Shown piece by piece: positions 17,382 to 26,067 of a stretch of DNA of 64,000 nucleotides. Each line of letters starts with the position of its first letter. Positions within the stretch are counted from its first letter, which is position 1. The DNA comes from Phycicoccus sp. M110.8 (GTDB lineage: Bacteria > Actinomycetota > Actinomycetes > Actinomycetales > Dermatophilaceae), in the NCBI RefSeq assembly GCF_032464895.1, contig NZ_JAWDIC010000001.1, positions 1,116,001 through 1,180,000 of the forward strand. Reading direction: 5' to 3'. The notes under the pieces are model-generated. The model was not told the origin of the DNA, made no database searches, and saw only the letters and a program-made list of their open reading frames with translations. The translations under genes were made by a program, and so were the position numbers.

Positions 17382-18056
17382 CTACAGTCCCAGCAGCTTC
17401 GGGACGCCCGCCAGGTCCTCTGTCTCCGCGTAGCCGTAGTACGGGGTCGAGGGGTCGTAGCCGCGGTTCACGTAGACCTTGTGCTCGATGCGCAGCTCGT
17501 TGCAGGGGATGATGTCGTACCAGATGTGCGAGGAGACGTGGAGGATCTCGTCCCTTCCACACCCGAGCTGGTCGAGCATGTACTCGAAGGCCGCGTACCG
17601 CGGCTTGTACGCACGGGCCTGCTCCGCCGTGAACACGCGGTGGAAGTCGACTCCGAGCTTCTCCACGTTCCCCTCCAGCATCGCGTCGTCGGCGTTCGAG
17701 AGGATCACCAGCGGGTACTTCTCCGCGAGCCGGGCCAACGGTTCCGGGACGTCATCGTGCGGGCCCCACGAGCCAACGGCCTCGACGATGGCGTCGACGT
17801 CGCTCGACCGGTACTGCAGGCGCCAACGGTTGCAGGCACGCTGCCAGGAGTCCCGAAGGACCTGCCGGTAGGGCTTGTAGGCACCCAGCACCTCGTCGAT
17901 GCGGTACGCCCTGAAGTCCTTGAGGAAGACCGCGGTGTGCTCCTCGGGCACGACGTCGGCGACGAGGGGGCGGACGGCCGCCTCCATCTGGTAGTTGGTC
18001 AACGTGCCGTAGCAGTCGAAGGTGATGTACTTCGGTTCGAATCCGTTGAGGTCCAT
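17382..18056 (-). CDS. HAD hydrolase, haloacid-dehalogenase type II-like (paralogue 2)
   Basis: A 224-residue HAD protein with FDCYGTL (Asp nucleophile about residue 14), LSN, YKPRYAAFEYML and HVSSHIWYD. It is closest by eye to HAD 4 and HAD 1, sharing the YGTL, AYKPR and HxWYD patches. It sits between the binding protein and the amine oxidase in the transporter operon, so it likely acts on an intermediate of the imported compound. A simple dehalogenase assignment is not justified because the SSNxWD motif is changed. Confidence 0.9.
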   Translation of the reverse strand: MDLNGFEPKYITFDCYGTLTNYQMEAAVRPLVADVVPEEHTAVFLKDFRAYRIDEVLGAYKPYRQVLRDSWQRACNRWRLQYRSSDVDAIVEAVGSWGPHDDVPEPLARLAEKYPLVILSNADDAMLEGNVEKLGVDFHRVFTAEQARAYKPRYAAFEYMLDQLGCGRDEILHVSSHIWYDIIPCNELRIEHKVYVNRGYDPSTPYYGYAETEDLAGVPKLLGL

Positions 18057-18094
18057 GCGAATGCTCTCCTTGGTCGAGCGGGTGCGTCAGACGG

Positions 18095-19639
18095 TCACTT
18101 GCCCAGGGCAAGGGCCGAGGTGATGGCCACCCGTGAGAGGGGGTCGTTCTGGAAGTTCTTCACGGTGCTGCGGGTCGCCGTGATCGTCTGCGGGTGCACG
18201 AGGTAGACCGTCACGGCGTCGTCCTGCAGCTTCTGCGCGACCTTGGCGTAGACGGCATACCGGCTCTCCGCCTTGTCCATGGTCGCGGCGCCTGCCAGTT
18301 CCTGGTCGACCTGCGCGTCGCAGTAGTGGCTGATGTTGTAGGTCCCCTTGCAGGTGTAGTCGGCCGTGAGGGCACCGATCGGGTCCGGGATGTCGATGGT
18401 GTAGTTCCGCGACAGCAGGCTCATGTCGTAGTTGCCGGAAAGAAGATCGGGCTCGATGGCGGCGTAGCTCGTGGACTTCACCTTCACGGTGATGCCGATC
18501 TTCGCCAGGTCGGACTGGATGACGGTCGCGAGGTCGGCGAACTCCGGCTGGTCCGTGTAGGCGAGCAGCGTGAAGGTGCGCTTCTTGGGGTCCACCCCCG
18601 ACGCGGCCAGGAGGGACTTCGCCTTCGCGAGGTCCTGCTTCACCGGGTCTCCCTTGGGCGACCAGGGCTGGTTGGCCGAGAAGGGACCGATCGCCGGCTG
18701 GGCTGTCCCGTCGTAGACCTGGGAGGCGATGCTCGACGTGTCGATCGCGGACTGGATGGCCTGACGCAGTGCCTTGTTGTTGAAGGGCGCCTTGGACACG
18801 TTGAAGTACAACGCGTTCGTCCGGGTGGACTCCGCCTTGCTCACCACCACGCTCTTGTCGGCCGTCAGGTCCGTCAGGCTGGCGGCGGGGATGCCCATGG
18901 CGATGTCGGACTCACCCGTGCGGACCTGCGTGGCCCGCGTGGCGCCGTCAGGGACGAACTTGGCGGTCACCGAGGAAATCGCGGCCTTGGGGCCCCAGTA
19001 GCTGTCGTTGCGGACCAGCGACATGGTCTGTCCGGGGGTGTACGAGGTGGGCTTGAACGGGCCTGTGCACATGCCGATGGGGTTGACCCCAGTGCCCTTG
19101 AACGCCTCGGGGGCGAGGATCCCGGTGTTCACACTCGACAAGCGGGCTGGGATGAGGGGGCTCGGGCTGGGGGTCGTGATGCGGACCGTCTTGTCGTCGG
19201 GTGCCGTCACGGAGGAGATGAAAGCCGGCTTGAACGCCTTCGCGGGGGTCTCGACCTTGAGCGCGCGGGTGAGGTCGTCGACGACCACCTGCGCGGTGAG
19301 CTTGGTGCCGTTCTGGAAGGTGACTCCAGGCCGGAGGGTGAAGTCCCACTGCTGGGGCGAGGTCTGCTTCCACTCCGTCGCCAAGGACGGCTCCAGCTTG
19401 CCCGCCTGGCTGTCGTAGCGAACCAGCGTCTCCAGGCACCCGACCTGGCTGAGGACGAATGCATCGTCCGTCTCGAGGGCGAAGTTGGCCCGCGGGCTGA
19501 ACTGCATGCTGATGTTGAGTCCGTGCCCGTCCGCGGCCGAGGCGCTGGAACCAGCGCCCCCCGAGAACGAACACGCACTCAGGCCGACGGCCAGGAGGAG
19601 GGGGCCAGCGCCGACGAGGACTGTCTTGTTGCTTCGCAT
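18095..19639 (-). CDS. ABC transporter substrate-binding lipoprotein (SBP family 5, peptide/nickel type)
   Basis: A 514-residue exported lipoprotein. The signal peptide ends in a lipobox LSAC (Cys about residue 22). The SBP_bac_5 body contains LATEWKQTSPQQWDFTLRPGVTFQNG and the ANQPW..KGDPVKQDLAKAK segment. It captures peptides or similarly sized compounds outside the membrane for the DppBCDF-like importer. It is the first gene of the ten-gene minus-strand operon. Two TTGTC-type palindromes lie 79-118 bp upstream of its ATG. Confidence 0.95.
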   Translation of the reverse strand: MRSNKTVLVGAGPLLLAVGLSACSFSGGAGSSASAADGHGLNISMQFSPRANFALETDDAFVLSQVGCLETLVRYDSQAGKLEPSLATEWKQTSPQQWDFTLRPGVTFQNGTKLTAQVVVDDLTRALKVETPAKAFKPAFISSVTAPDDKTVRITTPSPSPLIPARLSSVNTGILAPEAFKGTGVNPIGMCTGPFKPTSYTPGQTMSLVRNDSYWGPKAAISSVTAKFVPDGATRATQVRTGESDIAMGIPAASLTDLTADKSVVVSKAESTRTNALYFNVSKAPFNNKALRQAIQSAIDTSSIASQVYDGTAQPAIGPFSANQPWSPKGDPVKQDLAKAKSLLAASGVDPKKRTFTLLAYTDQPEFADLATVIQSDLAKIGITVKVKSTSYAAIEPDLLSGNYDMSLLSRNYTIDIPDPIGALTADYTCKGTYNISHYCDAQVDQELAGAATMDKAESRYAVYAKVAQKLQDDAVTVYLVHPQTITATRSTVKNFQNDPLSRVAITSALALGK

Positions 19640-19717
19640 TTCGGGACCGCCTTGTTCACGGGGGTTCGGCTCCACGGCCGACCAGGGCTGCCGTTCAGGC
19701 TGACAGCGGTCCCCGTC

Positions 19718-19729
19718 ATTGTCAACAAT
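19718..19729. promoter_or_regulatory. ATTGTCAACAAT operator, transporter operon
   Basis: One-base variant of the perfect 12-bp palindrome, about 80 bp upstream of the binding-protein ATG. The minus-strand reading contains TTGACA. Centre-to-centre distance to the next weaker copy (19748-19757) is about 29 bp, similar to the 27-bp pair near 31.8 kb. Confidence 0.7.
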
Positions 19730-19941
19730 TTCTCCCATCACATTTTCTTGACGACAAGAGCGCCTGGCGGCCGCCTGCCCCGACCACGGTCCGTGGGTGC
19801 CGGCTGGCCTCGGCACAGCGGCCGAGGTAAGCCTTCCCTCACTTAAAGTGAGCACGGATTGACCTCGCTTGCTGCCCACGCTCTTCCCGCGACCAGACCC
19901 CGGCGCCTGTCTGCCGAACCGCCAGGCTCGCCTGACGAACA

Positions 19942-19953
19942 ATTGTCGACAAT
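19942..19953. promoter_or_regulatory. ATTGTCGACAAT operator, GNAT/aminotransferase operon
   Basis: Perfect palindrome ending 3 bp before a TTGACC -35 candidate and about 100 bp before the GNAT start. A protein bound here would block or contact polymerase. Confidence 0.75.
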
Positions 19954-20043
19954 GTGTTGACCCCTGTGCGGTTGGTGTCATACGGTCCCCCTGCACGAGC
20001 GACCCAGCGCCCCATGCCGGGCACCGCCAAGAGGGGACTGTCG

Positions 20044-20601
20044 ATGAGCCAGCAGACGAGCGTCGGTTACCAGGTCACCGAGCTGCGCCCGGAGGACGTG
20101 GAGCAGGCACGCGAGGTCATGTTCCGGTCGATCGCCGAGGACTTCGGGTCCGACTACGACCCGGTGGTGCACGCGGACATCGACGACCTCGAGGGTTGGT
20201 ACTCGAAGCCGCAGGGGCCCTTCATGCTGGTCGTCCGGGACGACGCCACGGGGCGCGTGATCGCGACCGGCGGCATCCGCGGAGGCGAGCTCAAGGAAGG
20301 GCGGAGCCCGCAGCACCTCGTGGACCGCTACCGCGACCGACGGACCGGACAGGTCGTGCGGGTGTATGTCCTGCGCGAGGAACGGCGTCGCGGGATCGCT
20401 CGAGCGCTGGTGGGCGCGATCCTGGACCGGGCGCGGTCGGAGGGGCACTACGACCGCATCGTCCTGCACACCTACCTCCACTCGCCCGGGGCCGTCGCCT
20501 TCTGGACGTCGACGGGTGCCGTCCTCGTCGAGGACGACACCGAGGGGGTCTCGAACGCGATGTTCTACGAGTTCGACAGCTCCCCAGTCGCAGCACCCTG
20601 A
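20044..20601 (+). CDS. GNAT family N-acetyltransferase
   Basis: A 185-residue acyl-CoA-dependent N-acyltransferase. The acetyl-CoA loop is VRVYVLREERRRGIARALVG (residues about 103-122; R-R-G-I-A core), and the C-terminal half has HSPGAVAFWTSTGAVLVE, the usual beta-bulge and last strands. ATG at 20044 with GAGGGGA 10 bases upstream. It opens the operon GNAT, dimeric-barrel-like protein, aminotransferase, ALDH. It might acetylate the amine substrate or product of the pathway. Confidence 0.9.
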   Translation: MSQQTSVGYQVTELRPEDVEQAREVMFRSIAEDFGSDYDPVVHADIDDLEGWYSKPQGPFMLVVRDDATGRVIATGGIRGGELKEGRSPQHLVDRYRDRRTGQVVRVYVLREERRRGIARALVGAILDRARSEGHYDRIVLHTYLHSPGAVAFWTSTGAVLVEDDTEGVSNAMFYEFDSSPVAAP

Positions 20602-20675
20602 GGGCTCCGGCCCCTGTCTCACCACCCCTTCGACCTGCCGGCAAACCCAACGAGAACAAGCAAAGGACGCACACC

Positions 20676-21098
20676 ATGACCAAGCGCCGTGACCTCTTCA
20701 TCTTCGTCGCCGACCCGGAGAAGGGCGACGAGGCCCGCGCCTACCTCAGCGACTGGCTGCGCGAGCTCGACGGGCACCCCGGCTACCTCGGAGGTGCGGT
20801 GCTCAGGGAGTCCGCAGGTGAGCTGTTCGACAACACCCTGGTCCTGGCCCTCGACTTCGAGTCGACCGAGGCCGCGCGCGCACTGTGGCCCAAGATCGAG
20901 AACACGGTGAACCCGCTCTACCCGGACGACAAGTCCGACAAGAGCCCCGACCAGGGCACCGCGTTCTACGACGGGACGGCCAAGGCCGTCGCCGAGGGCG
21001 CTCCCCTGCCGCTGAAGTTCACGCGTGGGAACGGCCTGCTTGCCCGGATGCTGCACATCCACGCCGAGGCCGTCGACGAGTTCGCCACCGCGTCCTGA
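20676..21098 (+). CDS. Conserved hypothetical protein, possible dimeric alpha/beta-barrel
   Basis: A 140-residue soluble protein that I do not recognise with certainty. The beginning RRDLFIFVADPEKGDEARAY and later DNTLVLALDFESTEAARALWPKI have the strand-helix pattern of EthD/ABM-like ferredoxin folds. It has no signal peptide or membrane segment. It lies 74 bp after GNAT and 58 bp before the aminotransferase, so it belongs to that operon. AAAGGA precedes its ATG. Confidence 0.7.
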   Translation: MTKRRDLFIFVADPEKGDEARAYLSDWLRELDGHPGYLGGAVLRESAGELFDNTLVLALDFESTEAARALWPKIENTVNPLYPDDKSDKSPDQGTAFYDGTAKAVAEGAPLPLKFTRGNGLLARMLHIHAEAVDEFATAS

Positions 21099-21156
21099 TC
21101 CGCCCGCCGGCTCACGCCGACGTCGCCGTCCCCTCCCCAAGCAGAGGAGCACGAAA

Positions 21157-22410
21157 GTGAAGCCCATCGGCACCCTGTGGCACCCGCAGACGTCCATGCC
21201 CAGCGCCGTGGAGCGCCGGCTCGTGATCACCTCCGGTGAGGGTGCGTGGGTCACCACCGAGGACGGGCAGCGCCTGCTCGACCTGCCTGCAGGTCTCTGG
21301 CACGCCAACGTTGGGCACGGCCGCCGTCGGCTGGCCGAGGTGGCGGCTCGTCAGCTGTCCACCCTGGAGACCTACCACCTGTTCGGGGCACACGCGAACC
21401 GCCCCGCACTGGAGCTCGCGGACCGCCTGTCGGACATGGTGCCCATCCAGGACGCCACGATCTTCTTCACCTCCGGCGGCTCGGACTCCATCGACACGGC
21501 CTGTAAGCTCGCCCGCCGCTACTGGCAGGCGGTGGGCGAGCCCGACCGGAAGGTCATCCTGAGCAGGGACGGCGGGTACCACGGCCTGCACGGCTACGGC
21601 ACGAGCATCGCCGGCCTGGACTTCAACCGTGAGGGCTACGGCACCGAGTCCCTCGTCCCCGACACCCGACGCCTGCCTCGCGACGACCTGCAGAGGACCG
21701 CGGACCTGATCGACGAGATCGGTCCGGAGAACGTCGCCGCCGTCGTCGTGGAACCGGTCATCGGTACGGGCGGGGTGTTCCCGCCCCCGCCCGGCTACCT
21801 CCGCGGGCTGCGGGAGCTGACCGCCCGCCACGGCATCCTGTTGGTGGCCGACGAGGTGATCACCGGCTTCGGGCGCACCGGCTCGTGGTTCGCGTGCGAG
21901 CGGTGGGGCATCGAGCCCGACATCATCACCATGGCCAAGGGCATCACGTCGGGGTATCTCCCCCTCGGGGCGGTCGCCTTCGCCCCCCGGCTCGCAGAGC
22001 CGTTCTTCGTGGGAGCCGATGCGCCGACGTTCCGCCACGGACTCACCTACTCCGGTCACGCGACGGCCTGCGCGGTGGCGATGGCCAACCTCGACATCAT
22101 CGAGGAGGAGCACCTGGTGGAGCGGGTCGAGCAGCTCGAGCCGGTCCTCGCGGACGCGGTGGCGGGCGTGGCCACGTCCCCCTTGGTCAAGGACGCGCGA
22201 TCCGTCGGCCTGATGGCCGGGATCCAGCTGGACCCGACCGTCGACGGGGACGCACTCGTCCGCGCAGTCCGGGACGACGGCGTCCTCACCCGACTGATCA
22301 CCGACAACACCCTGCACGTGTCGCCGCCGTTCGTGGTGACCGAGCAGGAGCTGCGCGACGCACTGGGGGCGGTCACGAACCGCCTGGCCGAGCTCGAGAG
22401 GAGTGCCTGA
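21157..22410 (+). CDS. Class III aminotransferase (omega-amino acid/putrescine type)
   Basis: A 417-residue fold-type I PLP enzyme. It carries the FFTSGGSDSIDTACKLARRY phosphate-binding segment (residues about 101-120), the GLHGYGTSIAG region, VVEPVIGTGGVFPPPPGY, DEVITGFGRTGSWF and the Schiff-base Lys in ITMAKGITSGYLPLGA (about 262-277). The start is GTG at 21157 with AGAGGAG upstream. Only 1 bp separates it from the following ALDH. The pair would convert a primary amine to an aldehyde and then to an acid, as in diamine or beta-alanine/GABA catabolism. Confidence 0.93.
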   Translation: MKPIGTLWHPQTSMPSAVERRLVITSGEGAWVTTEDGQRLLDLPAGLWHANVGHGRRRLAEVAARQLSTLETYHLFGAHANRPALELADRLSDMVPIQDATIFFTSGGSDSIDTACKLARRYWQAVGEPDRKVILSRDGGYHGLHGYGTSIAGLDFNREGYGTESLVPDTRRLPRDDLQRTADLIDEIGPENVAAVVVEPVIGTGGVFPPPPGYLRGLRELTARHGILLVADEVITGFGRTGSWFACERWGIEPDIITMAKGITSGYLPLGAVAFAPRLAEPFFVGADAPTFRHGLTYSGHATACAVAMANLDIIEEEHLVERVEQLEPVLADAVAGVATSPLVKDARSVGLMAGIQLDPTVDGDALVRAVRDDGVLTRLITDNTLHVSPPFVVTEQELRDALGAVTNRLAELERSA

Positions 22411-22411
22411 C

Positions 22412-23908
22412 ATGACCGAGCTGAGCGAACGTCCTAGGGTGTCGCCGCGTCTCGTGGGGAGTCTCCCCACGGGGTTCCTCGCAGCGACGTGGCAGCAACC
22501 GGCGGAGGGTCGGACCTTCGGCGTCACGGACCCGGCCACGGGCGAGGTCGTCGCGCAGGTCGCCGACTGCGACCCACAGGACGCGATGACGGCCCTCGAC
22601 GCGGCCTGCGCGGTCGCGCCCTCCTGGACGAGGACATCTCCTCGACACCGGGCCGACGTCCTGCACCGCGTCTACTCGCTCATGCACGAGCGTCGTGAAC
22701 ACCTCGCAGGGCTGATCACCCTGGAGGTCGGCAAGACGCTGACCGAGGCGCGCGGCGAGGTCGACTACGCCGCGGACTACGTGCGCTGGTACGCCGAGGA
22801 GGCCGTGCGCCCGGCTGGTCGCTCCACCACCGCCCCCAACGGCGAGTACCAGATCCTCACCGTCGCCGAGCCCGTCGGGCCGTGCCTGCTGATCACACCC
22901 TGGAACGTCCCCCTCGCCATGGCCACGCGCAAGGCCGCGCCCGCCCTGGCCGCGGGGTGCACGGCCGTGTTGAAGCCGTCCGAGCTCACTCCCCTGTCCT
23001 CCATCGCCTTCGCCCAGCTCGTGCTGGACGCGGGTGCGCCTCCCGGGGCGCTCACCCTCGTCACCACGGTGTCGGCAGGGCCGTTGTGCGCCCAGGTCAT
23101 GGCTGACGAGCGGCTGCGCAAGGTCTCCTTCACGGGCTCCACAGCCGTGGGCCGGACATTGCTGTCCCACGCGGGGGCGCGCGTGCTGCGGACCTCGATG
23201 GAGCTGGGAGGCAACGCCCCCTTCATCGTCTTCGACGACGCGGACCTCGAGGTCGCGGTGGAGCAGGCGGTCATCGCCAAGATGCGCCTGGGGGGACAGT
23301 CCTGCGTCGCGGCAAACCGCTTCCTCGTCCAGGACGGCATCGCTGGGCGGTTCGCCACCGCGCTCGGCGAGCGCCTGGCGGCATACCGGCTCGGACCCGG
23401 CGACGCCGACGGCGTGGGCTTGGGCCCTCTGGTGGACGACCGGGCCGTCGACAAGGCGACCAGGCTCCGGGATGACGCACTGGCCCGGGGCGCCACGCTC
23501 GTCGCGCAGGCGCAGATGCCTGAGCCCCAGGTGGCCTCCCGGGGCAGCTACTTCGCTCCCGTCGTCCTCGACCTGGTGCCCCCTGACGCTGCCATCACGC
23601 ACGAGGAGGTGTTCGCCCCCGTCGCGGCGATCACCCGGTTCCGGACCGAAGATGAAGCCGTCGCCCTGGCCAACGACACGGAGCACGGCCTCGTCTCCTA
23701 CCTGTTCACGCAGGACCTGACGCGCGCGAGCCGGGTGACCGGCCTGCTGCAGAGCGGCATGGTCGGCATCAACCGCGGTCTGGTCTCGGACGTCGCCGCG
23801 CCGTTCGGTGGCATCAAGCAGTCGGGTCTCGGCCGTGAAGGCGGACCCGAGGGGATCACCGAGTACCAGCAGCTCAAGTACGTGGCCGCTCCGGGACTGC
23901 GCACCTGA
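22412..23908 (+). CDS. Aldehyde dehydrogenase, succinate-semialdehyde dehydrogenase-like
   Basis: A 498-residue NAD(P)-dependent ALDH. It contains TPWNVPLAM, LKPSELTPLSS, MELGGNAPFIVF with the base Glu (residues about 257-262), GGQSCVAANRF with the catalytic Cys (about 291) and EEVFAPVAAI. The GQSC-x-AANR motif is typical of GabD-like enzymes. ATG at 22412 is 9 bases after AGAGGAG. It is the last gene of the GNAT operon and likely finishes oxidation of the aminotransferase product. Confidence 0.93.
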   Translation: MTELSERPRVSPRLVGSLPTGFLAATWQQPAEGRTFGVTDPATGEVVAQVADCDPQDAMTALDAACAVAPSWTRTSPRHRADVLHRVYSLMHERREHLAGLITLEVGKTLTEARGEVDYAADYVRWYAEEAVRPAGRSTTAPNGEYQILTVAEPVGPCLLITPWNVPLAMATRKAAPALAAGCTAVLKPSELTPLSSIAFAQLVLDAGAPPGALTLVTTVSAGPLCAQVMADERLRKVSFTGSTAVGRTLLSHAGARVLRTSMELGGNAPFIVFDDADLEVAVEQAVIAKMRLGGQSCVAANRFLVQDGIAGRFATALGERLAAYRLGPGDADGVGLGPLVDDRAVDKATRLRDDALARGATLVAQAQMPEPQVASRGSYFAPVVLDLVPPDAAITHEEVFAPVAAITRFRTEDEAVALANDTEHGLVSYLFTQDLTRASRVTGLLQSGMVGINRGLVSDVAAPFGGIKQSGLGREGGPEGITEYQQLKYVAAPGLRT

Positions 23909-24044
23909 GGTCCCTGGCCCCTCCCCGCCGGCCCCCCTCGGGGAAAGGCATCTCTTCGCCGCGCTCGCGGGCCCGGGTTCCACCGCCCCTTCCACCACCA
24001 TCGCCACGGCGCACGTCCGTGGCGCCCACCACCAGGAGAGCTCG

Positions 24045-24758
24045 ATGACATCTGTCGCCGCGGAACGTCCGCACCACGTCGACCACCACCGCGACGTCAC
24101 CGGAGGGTGGCTGCGCGCGGGTGTGTTCGGGGCCATGGACGGCCTCATCTCGAACTTCGCCCTCATCTCCGGCGTCGTGGGGGGCGGCGCACCATCCAAG
24201 GTGGTCGTGCTGACCGGCGTCGCCGGCCTGTCCGCCGGGGCCCTCTCCATGGCGGTCGGCGAGTTCATCTCCGTGGCGTCGCAGAGCGAGGCGACCATGG
24301 CCGAGATCGAGAAGGAGCGGCGGGAGCTGCACCGCCACCCCGGCCAGGAAGCAGCAGAGCTGGCCCAGGTGTACGAGTCGTACGGCGTGGAACCGGAACT
24401 GGCCCAGGCCGTCGCCACCCAGATCGCCAAGGACCCCGAGGTGGCCCTGCGCGTCCACGTGCGCGAGGAGATGGGCGTGGACGCGGACGACCTCCCGTCG
24501 CCCTGGACCGCCGCGCTCGCGTCCTTCATCTGCTTCTCGGTGGGCGCCCTCATCCCCCTCATCCCGTTCCTGTTGGGCGCAAGCACGATCGTCGTCGCGG
24601 CGATCCTGAGCGCGGTCGGCCTGTTCACATCCGGGGCCGTCGTCTCCCGCCTGACCGTGCGCTCCCCGTTCTACGGGGGCGTGCGGCAGCTGTTGCTCGG
24701 CATCTTCGCGGCCGCCGCGACCTACGGCATCGGAAGCCTCGTCGGCACCTCCTTGTGA
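24045..24758 (+). CDS. VIT1/CCC1 family transporter
   Basis: A 237-residue membrane protein with five membrane segments. The first is GVFGAMDGLISNFALISGVVG, with the conserved DGLISNF motif, and the second holds GALSMAVGEFISVASQSE. The cytosolic loop (residues about 85-150) has Glu-rich metal-binding helices. The family exports Fe2+ or Mn2+ from the cytosol. The upstream 136 bp contains only a short leader; the gene is not clearly part of the ALDH operon. A strong hairpin follows. Confidence 0.92.
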   Translation: MTSVAAERPHHVDHHRDVTGGWLRAGVFGAMDGLISNFALISGVVGGGAPSKVVVLTGVAGLSAGALSMAVGEFISVASQSEATMAEIEKERRELHRHPGQEAAELAQVYESYGVEPELAQAVATQIAKDPEVALRVHVREEMGVDADDLPSPWTAALASFICFSVGALIPLIPFLLGASTIVVAAILSAVGLFTSGAVVSRLTVRSPFYGGVRQLLLGIFAAAATYGIGSLVGTSL

Positions 24759-24777
24759 GGGTCGTGGTCCCAGCACG

Positions 24778-24817
24778 ACTGACCGGCGGCAGACGTAGGC
24801 GTCTGCCGCCGGTCAGT
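24778..24817. terminator. Perfect 18-bp hairpin between converging genes
   Basis: Arms at 24778-24795 and 24800-24817 are perfectly complementary over 18 bp with a 4-base loop. It lies 20 bp after the transporter stop and about 100 bp before the end of the minus-strand oxidase gene. It probably terminates in both directions, although no long T-run follows. Confidence 0.8.
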
Positions 24818-24915
24818 CATGTCGAGCGCTCCTCAGGGCCGACACAGCCGGCGGCGGCGCACCAGGCCAGCAGCCCACCGGGTCAGCTGCCCGCCACCTC
24901 CTGCGGCGGGCCGGG

Positions 24916-26067
24916 TCAGCGGGCCGGGGCGACAGCGGTCCTGGCGTCCTGTGGGAGCATGAAGGCGGCATCGCGGCGCGTCCGGCCGTCGATGACGTAG
25001 TCGGCGACGATGTCGCCCATCACCGGCGCGAACTTGAACCCAGAACCCGAGAAGCCGCACGCCGCATACACCCCGTCGTGACCGGGCACCGGGCCCACCA
25101 GCGGTGTCGAGTCGTGGGTGTAACCCTCGATGTGGATGGACAGGTTGACCGGCTCCGGGTGCAGGCCGGGAAGGAACCTCCTGACCTGCTCTCGGAGCTC
25201 GAGTGCCTTGGCGACGTCGACCACGTGGTCGACGGCCTCGACGTCGCCCACGACCGGGTGCTCCCCGGTCCAGAACCCGAGCTTCACGGTGGCGCCGTCG
25301 ACCGTGGGGAACCCGTAGGCGCGCACGTCCCCGACGCGCTCGAACACCGGAAAGCGCTCCGCACGGTACAGGGCGATGTCCTGCGGCACGTACCACGCCT
25401 GGACCAGCCGACGCGGGACGACGTCCGCGCCGGCACCGGGGACCAGCTGGCTCGCCCAGGCGCCAGGCGCCACCACGACCGCGTCGTGGTGTGCCTCTCC
25501 CTCATCGGTCCGGACGACGACATGGTTCCCGCGGCCCTCGATGCCCAGAACCCTCGTGTACTGGGACACGGTTGCCCCTGCACCCATGGCGGCTTCGACG
25601 GCGGCGACGACGCTGAGCTCCGGCCGGATGTAGCCGGTCAGCTCGTCCGTGACGCCCGCATCCCCGATCCGGACGTGGTGTTGGGGGAACCTGGCCTTCA
25701 GGTCCTCGGACCCCAGCACCTCGTGCGCCAGGTCATTGGTGCGCGCCGACTCGATGGCGCTGGTCAGGGCGGGGGCGTCCTCGGGACCGAAGATCAGGCC
25801 GCCCGTGAGAGTCAGCACCTCGTGCTCGGTGGTCCGACGCAGCTCACGCCACAGCTCGAGCGCCTCCAGGGCCAGCGGCGTGTTCTGCTGGATGCGCTGG
25901 CTGAGCGTGGAGAAGCGCCGCGTCTGGCCTCCTGCGGCCCCACGGTGGTGGCCGACGCCGAAGCGTTCGTAGCCGTGGACCCGCACACCTCGTTCAGCGA
26001 GGCGCCACAACGCCATGCTGCCCATGGTTCCCAGCCCCACGACCCCCACGTTCACGCTGCTCGTCAC
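24916..26067 (-). CDS. Monomeric sarcosine oxidase/N-methyltryptophan oxidase-type FAD enzyme
   Basis: A 383-residue flavoprotein. The FAD motif GVVGLGTMGSMALWRLAERG lies at residues about 7-26. The MSOX-like covalent flavin Cys is in ACGFSGSGFKFAPVMG (about 340-355), matching the CGFSGHGFKF signature. EGYTHDSTPLVGP is also typical. It oxidises a secondary amine, for example an N-methyl amino acid, to an aldehyde or ketone plus amine. The start is GTG at 26067, overlapping the dehydrogenase stop by 4 bp, so translation is coupled. Confidence 0.9.
   Translation of the reverse strand: MTSSVNVGVVGLGTMGSMALWRLAERGVRVHGYERFGVGHHRGAAGGQTRRFSTLSQRIQQNTPLALEALELWRELRRTTEHEVLTLTGGLIFGPEDAPALTSAIESARTNDLAHEVLGSEDLKARFPQHHVRIGDAGVTDELTGYIRPELSVVAAVEAAMGAGATVSQYTRVLGIEGRGNHVVVRTDEGEAHHDAVVVAPGAWASQLVPGAGADVVPRRLVQAWYVPQDIALYRAERFPVFERVGDVRAYGFPTVDGATVKLGFWTGEHPVVGDVEAVDHVVDVAKALELREQVRRFLPGLHPEPVNLSIHIEGYTHDSTPLVGPVPGHDGVYAACGFSGSGFKFAPVMGDIVADYVIDGRTRRDAAFMLPQDARTAVAPAR

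Larger units (their letters stand above)
19640..20043. promoter_or_regulatory. Divergent control region of transporter and GNAT operons
   Basis: A 404-bp non-coding stretch between the binding-protein gene (minus) and the GNAT gene (plus). It holds three copies of the palindrome: ATTGTCAACAAT at 19718-19729, a nine-of-ten core match TTGACGACAA at 19748-19757, and the perfect ATTGTCGACAAT at 19942-19953. A TTGACC box (19957-19962) with TACGGT (19981-19986) 18 bases later is a plausible promoter for the GNAT operon. The stretch is less GC-rich than its surroundings and shows no gene. Confidence 0.8.

Noticed and set aside
18194-19846. Plus-strand open frame opposite the binding protein
   Set aside because: Composition is Gly/Arg/Val-rich, antisense to a clear SBP gene, and it has no motif.
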